A stretch of 64,000 nucleotides of DNA from Diplosphaera chodatii. Its lineage: Eukaryota; Chlorophyta; Trebouxiophyceae; Prasiolales; Stichococcaceae. This document shows, one piece after another, positions 44,818 through 56,962 of the stretch. The notes below the pieces were generated by a model. The model made no database searches, was not told the DNA's origin, and worked only from the letters and a program-made list of their open reading frames with translations. Both the position numbers and the translations under genes were made by a program. The stretch spans positions 1,116,001 through 1,180,000 of the forward strand of contig JAALGY010000038.1 in the NCBI GenBank assembly GCA_032358165.1. The letters run 5' to 3'. Within the stretch, counting starts at the first letter, position 1. The number at the start of each line of letters is the position of its first letter.

Positions 44818-45802
44818 CTGATGTGCATCAGGTGTGAACGCCACCTGGTATGGCGTCACATCAGCGCAATTCCAGCTTCAGCGTCGAATGCTGTCGTGAG
44901 CAACTGCTTCAAAAAATCGAAGTTTGAGCAGCCGCAGGCAGATACTACATGCAGCAAAACCTATTATCACCCTGCTATCAATGATCACAAACCCAGCACA
45001 AGCTCAACAGGCGCGCTGCGGGAGCTTGTTTACATGCGGCGCTTGCATGCCGTGCGTCAGAGGGCCTGAGGCTGCATACAAAACTGTATCGGGAAAAGCA
45101 ATGTCACAGCAGTGCAAATACCTGAGTGGCGGGCCTGGTCCGTGTACTACTCTCTCCCGGGCCCCGGGACGCGGGGCACAAACCAAGCAAGGGCATCGAC
45201 TTCAATTAGTTGTGCGTGCGTTTCCCTATCCTTCTTGCAATTGGCCGGTCGGTCAAGGGTCCCTTACTCCGTTAATAGTGGAAGGTCCGATTGGCCGGCA
45301 GGTAAATAAGGCAGGGCAGAGCTGGAAAGGGAATTGGATCGGCGTCTGGCCCAATCTGGAGACCAACTAACGAGCTGGATATGGAATTGCAGCTAGCTGG
45401 CATAGCCACTGCATGGGACTGCAATGCTGACCTTCATCTGCTTGCTTACTTATTCCTCAGCTGCGTGAGCAGCAAGCACTGGAAGGTAGATGCAATCAGG
45501 CAGTGACCGCAGACCAACCTCACTCCCACCACACAACACAGTAGCAGGCTGGCAAGCTCTGGCCATTCAACACATGTATACGATGCCGTATTGCAGGCGC
45601 CCAAGCTGCATCCGGTGCCTCCAAAGCCCTTATAAACATTGATCAGTGCTGCGACGGCTCCCAGTGTCATGAGGTTCAAATGATATCAATAAATGCTGAA
45701 AAATTGTCTTGCTGGCCCTCAATCTTTGGCAAGATGCATCAGCCCAGAGCCGCCAGATGCACTCACAGCCAGATGCACTCTGGTGCAGACCTCAAAAGGA
45801 TC
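44818..45802. other. Intergenic stretch
   Basis: No gene recognised. Around 45,158-45,171 there is a perfect GC palindrome (CCCGGGCCCCGGG), and 45,180-45,370 has a base composition unlike the flanks. It may be an old repeat, but no ends were found. Confidence 0.4.
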
Positions 45803-47737
45803 TCACTGTAGCTCTTGCTGCCTGATGGCATCGCTCTGCTTCCTAAAGCTACTGTACTCTTTGATGTTGAAAACATAGTCGCTGTCCCCAGACACACACC
45901 TGCTCATGCCCACAACGATACTGAGTGTGATCGCAGCTCATGGCTGCCCCTGCTGTCAGGCTCATGCATACATGCCAGCGGACCCTGGACCCTGCATACA
46001 CAAACTCAGCTCACCTCTCGAGGTTTGAGACGTCCATCAGTTGGCTGAGGGCTTCCCGCGCCTTCTTCTGGCTGTCAATGAATTTAACCTGCATGCATAA
46101 CGAGAGTCACTGCCTGCGGCAAGAATTGACTCCACGTTGACGCGTTCATCATTCGCATGCCATGTCAGGTGAGAACATCCATGGTGTGCCTTATTGCGGG
46201 TGGCCACATCCATGAATGGATGGATGGCCTTCCACGTGAGGGAGAACACTGTCGGCGGCAGGTATGCGATGGCCTGCAGCACATCAACATCGGCGTTGCA
46301 GCCTGATCTGCTTCAAGGAGCCATCGGTGCAGGCACTCTCCACAGTCTGGCTGCGAGCTGCTCACCGTGCCCAGCCGCTCTGGATAGTGGTTCTGTTGCA
46401 CGAACATCACCATTCTCAGGATCAAACACACTGAGTCTCCAGGTGTGCGTGTAACGGAACAGCACCGAGATACGTGACCTGGCAGTCAGCTGACCTGCAG
46501 GATGTGCAGGGTGTGGAGGGCAGACTTGATGGGTGGCGCATTCCTAATGCTATAGCCTAGAAAATCCTGCAAGCAGCCAGGCCTGGTCGTTCAGGCATTG
46601 CATTAATGCCGCCACTCCCGTGATGCACCTGCTGCTCAAGCATGTCCGCTCACGTTGGCACTTATTGCAGACGAGGAGCCTCACCACGAGCCAGGTCATG
46701 CCCGTGTCTATGCCGCCAGCGTGGTCGATGTGCCAGCTCGTGACCTCCAGGTGGTAAATCACAAAACGCATCTGTCTATCCCACTGCCACAACAGAAAGG
46801 ACACTTGAATGGTGGCAAGCCTTCACGTGCGGACAGGTCACAGATGACAGTGCACACATCCTACATCGACTGTGCGTCGCAGCGCACAGCACTAGTCCTC
46901 ACCGTCTTTGTGTTCTCGCACCTGCGAGCAAACAGTGGCAGGCACTCAGGCGACGACTCTGAGGATGCGTTGCTGCACCATCCTGCTGGGTAGGATTGAT
47001 GCTGCTGATAAAAAGCCAGCAACGGGTGCTGGGCGCTCACCTAGGCCGCAGCATCAGCACCGGCCGGCCAGCATAGTCAGCTGCAACGCCACCGGCTTTA
47101 TCCCGCAGCAGGAACTGCTTGCCAGTCTCTGCCTCCGGTGCAATCTCCTCCCACATGATCGCCTCGGGCTTGTATTCCCGCCGCCTGCGGAGCATGGCCG
47201 GCGCAAGGAGTGTCGATGCTTGTCGGCAGGGGATGCAAGGGAGCGACGGCACGAGTTTGGCGCAGTGCACAGTACCAAGACCAGCACTTGTCGCACGCAG
47301 ACATGAGGCCGGAGTCTCACCACTGCAGGGTGGCGATCAGCATCTTGGCGGCTCGCTCCAAGTTCCAGCTGCGGGCCCGCAGGTACCTGAGGAGGGTGCT
47401 GCGTCCGTCGAGAAACTGCTGCAGGGGTGTGGTATCCTGTGCTCATGGCAAACGGAGCGAATGTGGGATCCGACAACCACACGGACATCCAGTGCATCGT
47501 TATCTTGAGAATGACATGCTGGTGGCCAGCATGCATCTGCCAGCGGCGCAGCGCCAGAGCACACAACGTGTGACGACGTACTGCATGGGATATGACTGCT
47601 GCCCGGAGCTCCTCAATGAGACCGCTCTCCTTCTGACTCAAATTGTAGTTGATCTGCTGCGGCTGCTGCTTTGCGTCTGCTACCCCGCTCATGTGACTGC
47701 CGTTGCCGGTGTCGATCGATGCGGTGGTCACCCCCAT
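45803..47737 (-). CDS. CRAL-TRIO (Sec14-like) lipid-transfer protein
   Basis: Ten exons (47597-47737, 47321-47436, 47041-47184, 46903-46921, 46685-46783, 46495-46566, 46366-46392, 46190-46273, 46015-46088, 45803-45881) sum to 855 nt and encode 284 residues. The CRAL-TRIO N domain has FLDGRSTLLRYLRARSWNLE and WRREYKPEAIMWEEI. The lipid-binding domain has DRQMRFVIYHLE, DFLGYSIRNAPPIKSALHTL, ILQNHYPERLG, AIAYLPPTVFSLTWKAIHPF and VKFIDSQKKAREALSQL. Sec14-like proteins move phosphatidylinositol, tocopherol or other lipids between membranes; this one has no GOLD domain or signal. Two exons are very small (19 and 27 nt), and the intron after exon 8 has a GC donor (AAG/GCACAC), the only one that keeps phase. 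Confidence 0.92.
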
Positions 47738-48318
47738 GGCGGGCTTGCGGTCACCAACAGCAGCTGCAGATCATCGTGACCAGCTGCTGCTGCTGCATCG
47801 GCTGCCAAAGCCCAGTGGACGGTCACCCGTGTTTTGCCGTGAGGTAGCAAGAGTCGATGTTACCGACAATGGCCGATCGCACCACATGCACCACTTGGAA
47901 CGCTTCAGTGTTGTGCGTTGGACACGAGCAGCCAGATCATCCGCACGACTGCGCTGCGGCACAGATTGTGCGTCGGAGGTTTGAGTAGCCACATCGTTAC
48001 ATGAGCCGCACGTGACATCTCAACATTCGGTGCAGGTGCAGCGGTTACAAAGACAGCACCTTGTTGTGCCGAGCATGCGTGTGCAGCAGCAGTGTTAAAA
48101 GGTCACAGCTCAGGGCGCAGAATTGCAGATAGAGCAGGTTCCAATCTGCAGCAATGTAGGTGTGTGCGGACAACACCGGCACCCAGTGCAGTCATGAGGG
48201 CTACACACCAGGTCAACTGCTCCGCGTTGCCTGACGAGTGAGGTGGTCAGTCCTACTGATTGGGCCAGAAGCTCTGCGGGTGCCCCTTGGGCATGCCGCC
48301 GATGACGAGCACAAACTG
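47738..48318. promoter_or_regulatory. Divergent region, CRAL-TRIO / BTB-kelch
   Basis: About 580 bp between outward-facing starts. It should contain both promoters. Nothing else recognised. Confidence 0.4.
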
Positions 48319-51226
48319 ATGGATGCCGCACCAGGCGGCGGCAGTGCACCTGCCGCGGCAGCCCTAGACGTTGCAGGTCCATGCTTTGCACAGTTCTGCC
48401 GGCTGTGGGAGGCCGGCGAGCTGTGCGATGTGGCGCTGTTGGCGGGCGATGCGGCCGAGCCGCTGCTGGCGCACAGGTACATCGATGAGGTCAGGCTCTG
48501 CCTACTGCATTACCTGCAGAATTAGCTCAGGCCACACAACGCTGGGTCCAAGGCCCGAACGCTTCCACATACGATCTGCACAGGCTTGTGCTAGCGGCAG
48601 CGTCGTCCTACTTCCATGGGGCATTCGTCGGTGCGGGGCGGCACATGGCGCTTGCTGTGCCCGTCAGCGGCAGCAAGGCAGCAGCCGACGAAGCGCAACA
48701 GCTGCAGACCGTGCGGCTGCCGTCTCTCGAGTGTCAGCCGCTGCGGGCAGTGGTACGCGCGGTGTACACGCAGCGGCTGCACGTCACAGCCGAGAGCGTG
48801 CAGTCGCTGCTCGCCTGCTCGGACTTCCTGGGCGTCACCAGCGTCACAAACGCCTGCTGCGCATTCATGGAGCGTCAGCTCAGCGTTGCCACGTGCTTGG
48901 AATCCCTTCGGCTGGCTGCCCACTACAACTGCATGAGCGTGCTGAAGCACACGGTGGGTCGTGGCCGCAGGGCAGTGACAGCCAGGTGTCGGGATCCCTG
49001 CTGATTTCTGCAAGATTCATTCTGTGGCTACTGACGTGCCACCTTGACGCCCCACAGTGTGGACATGCAGATGGCATACGTGGGGACGCACTTTGCAAAG
49101 GCGGTTGCTCTGGAGGGTGCCATCGTGCAGCTGGCAGCGCTGCCAGCCGAGTTGTTGCAGTCCCTGCTCGGCAGTGGGACGCTGCAGGCAGCCTCGGAGG
49201 TGGAGGTGGCCCAGGTCAGCATGTGGTTGCACTAGTCGTCGTCAGGTTCTCGAGTCGAGTCGCACTATGTCTGGCGGAAGCCCGCAACTTCATGGAGTGT
49301 GGCGAGTGCAGGTGGCTGTGTCGTGGCTCGAGGCCCACCCTGCAGAGCTGGCGACTCAGGCGGTCAGGCTGCTCAGCACCGTCAGGCTGCCACCAGGCCA
49401 GCTGCGGTCAGAGGTACGCCATGTGATGGGCATCTTGGGACTGTGGTTGTGTGACCCCACGAGGCTGCTGGTGTGAACGTGCATGGTCGCGCACGTGCAG
49501 ATCGAGAGCGGCGAGATACAGTGCAATGACAGCAGCTGCCGGGCTGCCCTGCTGGCGCTGCTGTCTGACAGTGCGCAAGTGCGGCTGCCGCCGCCTGGGC
49601 CCCGCCACAAGCTGCCCGTCACACTGCTTGCAGCTGGCGGCCACGACCCGAGTTGGCACAATCTCAGGTACCAGGGGCTGGAGAGCATGGCGTGGGCAGA
49701 CTGCAGCCAGGCAGCTGGTCTTATCATGGCTCATGGCAGGCTAACACTGTGGTGTGGACACCTTGTGCAGGGTCACAGAGCTGTACAAACCACAAATAGA
49801 CCAGTGGGTCAACGGCCCAACACTGCCACAGGTGCGCTTTTCCTGGGTGTCACTGACACCCTGACCCATGCAACGCTGTCACCTGCCTGTGCATGCTGCA
49901 ATCTTCATTGGCAGCAAGCATTCGCAGGCCTGCACCCACAGCTGGACCCCTTGCCGCAGGGCTACTCATTTGCAAGCGGTTCGGGCCTTGACAGCCATGC
50001 ATACATCCTGGGCGGCGCCACGCACGGCACCAGCGTTGCACAGCTGCAGGACATGCAGCGCTGGGACCCCCTGCCCAGCTGCCTCACGCCGCGGCTCCAC
50101 TCGGCAGTGGTCGCAGGCATCGGTCACCTGTTCGTGCTGGTGAGAGTCCCATTGCTGGATGTCATGCACTGTCTGCAGAGGCCTTCTTGTTTGCACATGT
50201 GTTCTTACCTGCCCTGCCCAAGTCAGTGGTGGCGCACCTGGCAGGGCGGCAGGGCGGTGGACGGCACGCTGCAAAGCACAGAGGTCCTGCAGCTCGGCAG
50301 TGGCCAGTGGCAGCCGGGCCCCAGCATGACGGCGCCCCGCACCGCACTCGCGGCTGCTGCCCTCCAGGTGCGAGGCGCCTCCGAGGGCACCTGGCAAACC
50401 ATTCTCACATCAAGCGTCGCCGCATGGCACGGCAGCATGGTTTGTTGGGCCCAATGCAACTGGCATCAGCCGGCCTGCGCCCGCTTAACGCGTGCACCTT
50501 GCTGACACAGATTCCCTGCATCTGCCAGGGCGTCGTGTATGCAATCGGGGGCCAGGGCAACCATGGCAGGGCAGTGCACCCGACGATCGAGCGGCTGGAC
50601 GGCGAGCGCTTTGTGCTGCTGCCGCAGCAGATGAAGGCTGAGCGAAAGTATGTCAGCGCCAGCGCGTTTGCAGGTGACACTGGACCGGCATCCCGATCAG
50701 GACGTCCCAAGCAGGTGCATGGCAACAGGTGGCCATGTTGCGCGTGGCAGCAACAGGAGGGGTGATCCGCAGGTCGGCTGTATGTGATCGGCGGCATGAC
50801 GCGCACCCGCACGCGCATGAGGACCATGGAGGCGTTTGACCCGCGCGAGGGGCGCTGGACGCTGCTGCCGCCCATGGCGCAGGCCCGCGCCAGCTGCGGG
50901 ACCGCCATCCTGGGCGACGAGTTGTTTGCTGTTGCCGGCAGTGGTGCGTGCTGTCGTGGCACCCTGTAGTACGCTGTTGGGATGACCGTGACTCTGGGAG
51001 GTGCCAGAGCGCCAAACAGACTTGCGCACTGAGCAGACTGTCACATCTGCATATCAGCACCCCATGTTTCTGCCACGCAGCCGATCGGCACCGTGCCTGT
51101 GCAGGTGAGAACGACACGATTCTGTCGTCTGTCGAGGTGTTTTCGCCCACAGCTGGCAAGTGGCGCCCCTGCTGCCCCCTCAACCTGGCGCGCAGCAACC
51201 TGGCGCTGCTGCCGCTGTGCGAGTGA
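48319..51226 (+). CDS. BTB-BACK-kelch (KLHL-type) protein, probable CUL3 substrate adaptor
   Basis: Eleven exons (48319-48476, 48584-48985, 49058-49214, 49312-49413, 49501-49667, 49771-49831, 49960-50139, 50245-50367, 50529-50673, 50773-50943, 51105-51226) sum to 1,788 nt and encode 595 residues. BTB: FCRLWEAGELCDVALLAGD, RLVLAAASSYFHGAFVGAG, LQSLLACSDFLGV-like VQSLLACSDFLGV. BACK: LESLRLAAHYNC, VAVSWLEAHPAELATQAVRL, LLSTVRLPP. Kelch repeats: LLAAGGHD, AYILGGATHG, VVYAIGGQGNHG, LYVIGGMTRTRTRM, ELFAVAGSG. Animal KLHL proteins present substrates to CUL3 ubiquitin ligase; kelch proteins with full BTB-BACK are less usual in plants and algae. Exon 2 uses a donor 32 nt after the obvious GTGGGT, because only that keeps frame into the BACK exon. 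Confidence 0.92.
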
Positions 51227-52053
51227 TGCATTAGGTGCAGCTCTGCGAATGCAGCTGATTCGAGCGAGCAGGCGGCGCTGAAGTCGTCGTTTCAGCACGG
51301 CAGGCAGAGTGGTGTGCCTAGGTTTCTGTTGACAATCTTTGGGTGTAGAAGCAGAACTGCAGAGCACTGTCGTGTGAGGGATTGGGGCATGTAGATGTCA
51401 TTACGGTATGCTTTCTGACATCATTTTGTACAATGCAGCTGCAGCACTCGCCGGCAGTCTTCTGAATTGCACTTACAAACACTGTTGCCTAGTCGGCTTA
51501 AACGGCTTAAAGAGGGCGTTGATAAAGGAGGGGCGTGTGCAACACCTTTCTTTGATGTCTTCACACATCCTGCGGCACTCCTCACATCCAAACCCTTGTG
51601 CAGTCAGCGCATGTGACGCAGAGTATTGATGGACGCATGCTGCTCTACGGCAACCCTCTGGTGCACCTGCGTTGACAGACCATCACTCATCAGGCATTGG
51701 TGTTGTTTGTGGGCAATTGCCGAACTCGCTACTGGACAGCATTGCAGCGCAACCCAGATGCACACTGGCCAGGGGTGAGAAGGCATGACCGCATACATAC
51801 CAGCTGCCGGCGCTTGTGAGGCGGCATGAACTCTGGGTCACGTGCCCGCTTCGCCTCGAACCCAGCACGATGGACATTGTCTGCAAGGCATCAATACCGG
51901 GCTCCACGGGTGTTCTCACCTCTGACACGTCTTGCATGCCTACTGGCAGGCAGTTCACACTGCAAGTTCCAACCTAGCATCCACTGATGTGCAGCTGTGA
52001 GCACAGCACCTGAGACAGTCTCACTGGGGATGCATAGCTTGTTCTCGCAGCCC
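51227..52053. other. 3' region with a probable coding exon at 51801-51880 (minus)
   Basis: The left part is the 3' UTR of the kelch gene. An 80-nt minus-strand piece at 51801-51880 is bounded by good splice sites and reads NVHRAGFEAKRARDPEFMPP then HKRRQL, in keeping with the basic protein encoded just upstream. It may be a further 3' exon of that gene. Otherwise nothing was recognised. Confidence 0.4.
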
Positions 52054-54295
52054 TCAGCCGCCTGCCTGGTCCGCACCACCACCTTTTTGTCGCTTAGCAG
52101 ACGCTGACCCCTGCCCTCCGCCTTTGTTGTCGCTGATCTTTGGCTGAGGGCGCTTTGAGCCTGTGCGTGAAAGAGTGTGGCACGTCAGGTAGAAAGCGTT
52201 CACTAGACGTTGGCATTGCAGCGCAAGGGCTTGCCCTTGAACCCAAAAGCAAGCAGACATGCAGTGGTCTAGCGGCGGCAGGCGGCCCTGCTGCCTTTAC
52301 TGCCGGTGCATCTGTCGCAGTGGCCTCCATAGCCGCGGGAGATGCTCTGTTCGAAGGGCAGGGTAAGCCAGCGGCTGTGGGTGGCAGCGCCTGCAGCAAA
52401 GCACGACTCATGAAGTGCAGACTCAGTGTACGAGTCAGTCGCAATTGCATTGCATGCGTCACACGCTCTGGGTCCGGCATGACAACTTACAAGGCAGGTC
52501 CCTTCACCCAGGCAGGTATCCTTTGAAATGCAGAAGTTGCACAGGTGGTGCCCGTCGAGACGACAACCGCAAGCGTGCTGTCACCTCATCTGCAGCAGGT
52601 GGTGTGGCCATGGGTGGCAGCAGCCGACGCTGCTGCGCCTGGCTCCGCAGCGCTGAGGCACCTAGCATGCCTGCGGGGCGAGCAATGGGCTGTGCGCTGT
52701 GCTGCCCGCCTGCGGTAGCCAGCGACATCTGCAGTCCACCTGGCTTGACTGTCGCCCCGCTGCGCTGCTGGTGCACCGGGCCCAATGCTGCAGGCCGGTC
52801 GAGCAGAGCAGCTGCAGATGCTGGAGGCGGTGGTATACTGTTTGTGGGTACTGCATGGTCCTGCACAGCACTGTGGCCGCTGGAAAGCGCCAGCTTCCCG
52901 CCCCTGATGCGCCCGCTGCCCCGGTCGACAGTGTACCTGACCCGCAGAGGCGTGGTTGGCGGGGCGAATGGCGGCGGCGACAGCGGCAGTACAGTGCTGC
53001 TGCCTGGCAGGGTGCCTGCTCGTGCTGCGGCTCCAGCAGCAGCAGGGCTGCCGGAACTTGGCCCCTGCGCTGTGGCTGCCTCCACCGCAGCACACTCCAG
53101 CTGTCCATGGCGGATCCTCGCCTTGGCGCCTGCAGAGCGTGCCACCGGTAGTGTGCACAGGTCCAGCAGTGGTTTCCAGCTGCCGGGACACTTGCCCGGT
53201 TGACGACGAACGCAGCCAGTTCCCAAGCCGGTCAGTCTCAGAGTCTCGCGCACCTGCGGGGTGTCCGCCAGATGAGCCGCCAGAGCGCCGGCGACGTGGT
53301 GGCCGGCGGCCGCGCCGCGCCCTCACCGCCCGCCTCTGCGCCATGCCCGCTGCCTGCGCCGTCGCTGTGCCGCTGCGTGGCCTGCTCGCAGGAGACGCCT
53401 CATACAGCTGCGCAGCTGCTTGCACCTCTGGTGTCGGCTGCCCTGCTGCTGCAGTGCTGGCTGTCTGTGGGAGCGGCGGCACTGCCCAGCTGGCACCTGC
53501 CGCAGCCGACTCAAGCAGGCCACGGACGGCGATGTGCTGAGAGCTCTGTGTCGGACGTCCACAAATGCTGGGCGATGTTGCATCAATAACCATGCTGGGC
53601 TGCCTCACTGGCAAAAGGTCAACTGTGGTGGGTGACGTCGGCTGCTTGCCGATGCCCAGACAGGCTGCCGCCAGCCCTGCAAGTCGGCGAACAGGCCCGC
53701 TGCGGCGCTGCTTGGTTGCTGCCGCGCCGAGGCGCGCAGCCTCCGTGATGCCCCTGCTGCCGATGGTCAGCGGCGAGAAGGCGAGGTCGGCCACGCCGGG
53801 GTGCCGTGGCCGCGGCGGCGTCGCCTGCGTGTCGTCCCGGGGGGCCGACCAGCCTGCCGGCGCTGCTGCAGCAGCTGCGGCAGCCGCTGGTGCCTGGGGC
53901 CTGCATGATCCCGAAGAGACGACACGCCGCTGCGCTGCTGGCTGATAGACTGACGCCAGGTCGGGCAGCAGTACTGCATCTGCGCCAAGCCCGGCGGCAG
54001 TCTCTGACGCGTGGGAACCATTGCGGCAGCGCTTGGGCCGCGGGCTCCAAGCGCCTGGCGCACCCGTGCTGTGATTCACTGCAGCTGAGAAGGTCGTTGT
54101 TACATGGCTGGGCTGCTTTGTGCTAGTGTGCTGCATTGGCTGCGCAGCCCCAGCTGGGGTTGCTGCACTCGCTGGAGTGGCAACAGGCGGCGGGTGCCCC
54201 GCAGAACCAGCGTGATCATGAGTCAAGGGATCTTGCAGTAGCAAAACGCCTCTGTAGCGGCTGCCGTTGTCCTGTAGGTCTCCCATCCTCGTCAT
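52054..54295 (-). CDS. Long disordered basic protein, probably nuclear, model incomplete
   Basis: Exon about 53200-54295 encodes a Pro/Ala/Ser-rich disordered chain (GAWSPRPKRCRNGSHAS, DLAFSPLTIGSRG) with a strong basic patch (RARRGRRPPRRRRSGGSS). A second exon of about 620 nt continues the same composition (PLRVRYTVDRGSGRIRGGK, ATPPAADEVTARLRLSSRR). A last exon reads GSKRPQPKISDNKGG and ASAKRQKGGGADQAGG before TGA 52054. There are two apparent nuclear signals (RRPPRRRR and KRQK). The junction between the two long exons is not resolved in phase, and ATG 54293-54295 follows an AG, so it may be an internal exon start. No folded domain or family is visible. Confidence 0.5.
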
Positions 54296-54853
54296 CTGCA
54301 GTCAGCGTTGACAGACAGTGACGGATGCGACGTTTCGCTGCACGTTTCGCTCGCAACATACGCACGCTGGCTGCAGGACTGGTCATATGCGTGTGCCACC
54401 AACCTTCATGGGGATAGTGCCGAGACCGTCCCGTCAGACGTCAGTCAGCCGTCAAGCTGTCATCCACACCGCGTCGACCGATCTAGGGACACACGCATGA
54501 TGTCCCTCAAGCTTCGAGGCACATGATACGCAGAAATGCATATAGCTCTTTATGTTCATGTCTGTCCGCAAGCAGGTTGCGCGTGGACTGTCGGCGCTCG
54601 TCTCGTGTGTGCGTCTGTCAGCTGTCAGGCGTGTCTTCATCCGGGTAAAACCCTCAAGTAGATCCTTGGACACGTCCGCTGGCGGAATATACGGAGTTGA
54701 TTGACTCAAACAGGGGTGCCGTCGGTATGCACATAGATACAGGAGCATTCCGACGCGCAGCAGATCGGCCTCATTGCCTCTCGGCTTCCGGTCACCGCTC
54801 ACATGAGACCGCTGGCACCAGCTGCGTAGCCCTGCATTGACAAGCATGAATCG

Positions 54854-56600
54854 TCAGCTGGCTGGCTGCAGCACGCATGCAAGCATGGTAGAGTACGGGA
54901 CAGCATGCATGCATGCTGCTTGGGCAGACACCAGCATCGGTACTGATGACCCACCTGGTCAACAGGCAATGTCGTCCCATTCACATCCATAGCCGCGGGG
55001 CTGAGCAGGAAACAGATGATGCCAGCCTGCGTGATACAGCACAGTTATGGTCCTTGCCAAATGCCTTTCAGACCGTATTGTTGCTCTCGGACCTGCGTCT
55101 CGTGACGAGCAGAATGCAGATTGGCCTCATCGTGATATGCTCACCATCGCTGGTGCAGTGACCATGGTCTGGTGCATTGGGCACAGCATCTTCATTGCCA
55201 TCTCTGACGCTGCCTTGGCTGCCTCAGGATCAGGTGGCTGTGGGATGTTGGCTGTCATGGGCTGCAACAGGCGAGTGCAGGGTGAGCGCATGACCCAAGC
55301 CAGTGAACTTCGGAGTGACATGATTCACAACCATGAAGGCTTCTGCAGCGTGAGCTACACAGCTTCATCTCACCGTGGCAACTGAGGTAGGCGCTACACA
55401 GTTCACTCTGATTTTGTCTGCACAGAGCTTGGCTGCGGCAGTCTGAGTCAGGCCGATGACCTGCAATACGACAGGCACCCATATCAGCGACTGCGTATGG
55501 ATGGTACATCGCGCACGCGGGCAGCTCGCAAGCAAGTGCAAGCTCGCACGGCCACACCATTGACGCACCCCAAACTTCGTGACACTGCACCACAGCACAA
55601 ACGCTGGTCACATGACGCTTGGTTCCTGGCTGCAGGTTCATCAGTGCTTCCATGCTGTGAGGTAACAACGGCCGGAGGGTGATGGCACAGCACCTGTAAC
55701 TGGGATCGATGGCTGCAGAGCCGCGCAGACCCGCTACGCTGGCAATAGTGACAATGCTGCCGCTGCCATGGTCGAAACGCTTCATGGTCCTGTTCATGCA
55801 ACCAGTGCCATAAGCCGTGCACAGGTAGCAATCTGAAAGAGTACGCCTGCAATTCCCCTGCAGCCTGTGTGGCCGCAATCTCATGTCCGTTTGCTGGTGA
55901 GAACAGTGACGCAGCATACGTGCCTGGCGGCATGCTTGACACAGAGGAAACTGCCGCGCAAATTGACGGCGCAGGTGTCATCAAACTCCTCTGCCGTGAT
56001 GTCAACCAGCGGCGTCGTGTGTGAGTGGTGCACGATCCCGGCGGACAGTACTGCGCCGTGCAGGACGCCAAAATGCTCACTGGCATCGTCGAAGGCCTTG
56101 GACACGCTGTCCTCCGACCTGCGAACGTCAGCAGTCTGTTGCCATCACTGCTGCTGATTTGGTGCTGCCTGTCAGCACTCACCAGGTGAGTTGCACAAAA
56201 ACCGGAGTTGCAGAGAGAGCGTGTGACTCATGCAATGCCTACTTGACGTCGCAGTGCACAAAGTAAGCATGGTCCCCCAGCTCTGACACCAGCGCGGCAC
56301 CCGCCTCAGCGTTGAGGTCAGCAATGGCCACCTTGCCCCCCTCTGAGGCAACACGGCGTGCCACAGCAGCTCCGATCCTGCAATGCTCAGATGTGTCCAT
56401 CGCTCTCGCTGACGAGCCCGCGGAACATGCACACCTCCTTGTGAAGCATGCACTGATGGTTCCATATGAGGTCATTGGGTATGGCGGTGCACCAATTGGA
56501 TCAATGCACCGCGGCCTCACCCTCCGCAGCCGCCAGTCACAAGGACGACGCGGCCCTCGTTGCTGTTTGTGGGGCCAGATGCTGCGGCTGCACCTGCCAT
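54854..56600 (-). CDS. Short-chain dehydrogenase/reductase (SDR), active-site complete
   Basis: Nine exons (56521-56600, 56243-56377, 55924-56118, 55694-55789, 55569-55584, 55374-55460, 55145-55261, 54955-55026, 54854-54865) sum to 810 nt and encode 269 residues, typical of classical SDRs. NAD(P)-binding motif VVLVTGGCGGIGAAVARRVA (TGxxxGIG), acidic AIADLNAEAG, HCDVK. Catalytic Ser in IVTIASVAGLRG, Tyr in PSYS and Lys in VTKFG (YxxxK). The NNAG motif is replaced by LSAGIV. The Lys comes from a 16-nt microexon. The final exon has 12 coding nt (PAS and stop). The intron after HAAR has a GC donor. The substrate is not predictable; the relatives are oxoacyl/alcohol reductases. It is head-to-head with a paralogue. 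Confidence 0.9.
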
Positions 56601-56962
56601 CTTTGCAAAGCTGGCGAGTGCAGCCTGCCGGGGCTGCTACCGCCTATCAAGATGATGGGATCGCCGTTACACACCTCAATTTGCGTGAGCAGGACTGACG
56701 CTCGACCTGGGACGACGCAGCTCCAACGCCGTTCGATGCACCACGAGGTCCATCGGTCACGTGACTGAGATCTCGAATCATATTCACCATCGTCTCGCCG
56801 CCCACGCAGTGCCGTCTTATCCGGCTGAAAATCGCAGCGTGCTCAGATGGTGCCCACAGCGTGATAGAGCAGATGGTGTGGTGAGTGCGGCCATCATCAC
56901 GCACGGATCCCGACGGCTGCACCGCTGTCGAGAGCACCGGTATCACCAGTAAGACCTTGACA
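56601..56962. promoter_or_regulatory. Shared divergent promoter of two SDR paralogues
   Basis: 362 bp between the start codons of the two head-to-head SDR genes. Co-regulation is likely from the arrangement. No motif was identified by eye. Confidence 0.5.

Noticed and set aside
45158..45371. GC palindrome and odd-composition block as a transposon
   Set aside because: No paired ends, target duplication or coding content could be found.
52586..53200. Continuation of the upstream frame through the disordered protein gene
   Set aside because: The Cys/Arg/His-rich composition is unlike the protein before it, while a second frame in the same stretch keeps its Pro/Ala/Ser style.
55630..55680. Alternative SDR exon encoding MEALMNLQ after the catalytic Tyr
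   Set aside because: It lacks the catalytic Lys, has no matching donor and breaks phase with the next exon; the 16-nt microexon solves all three.
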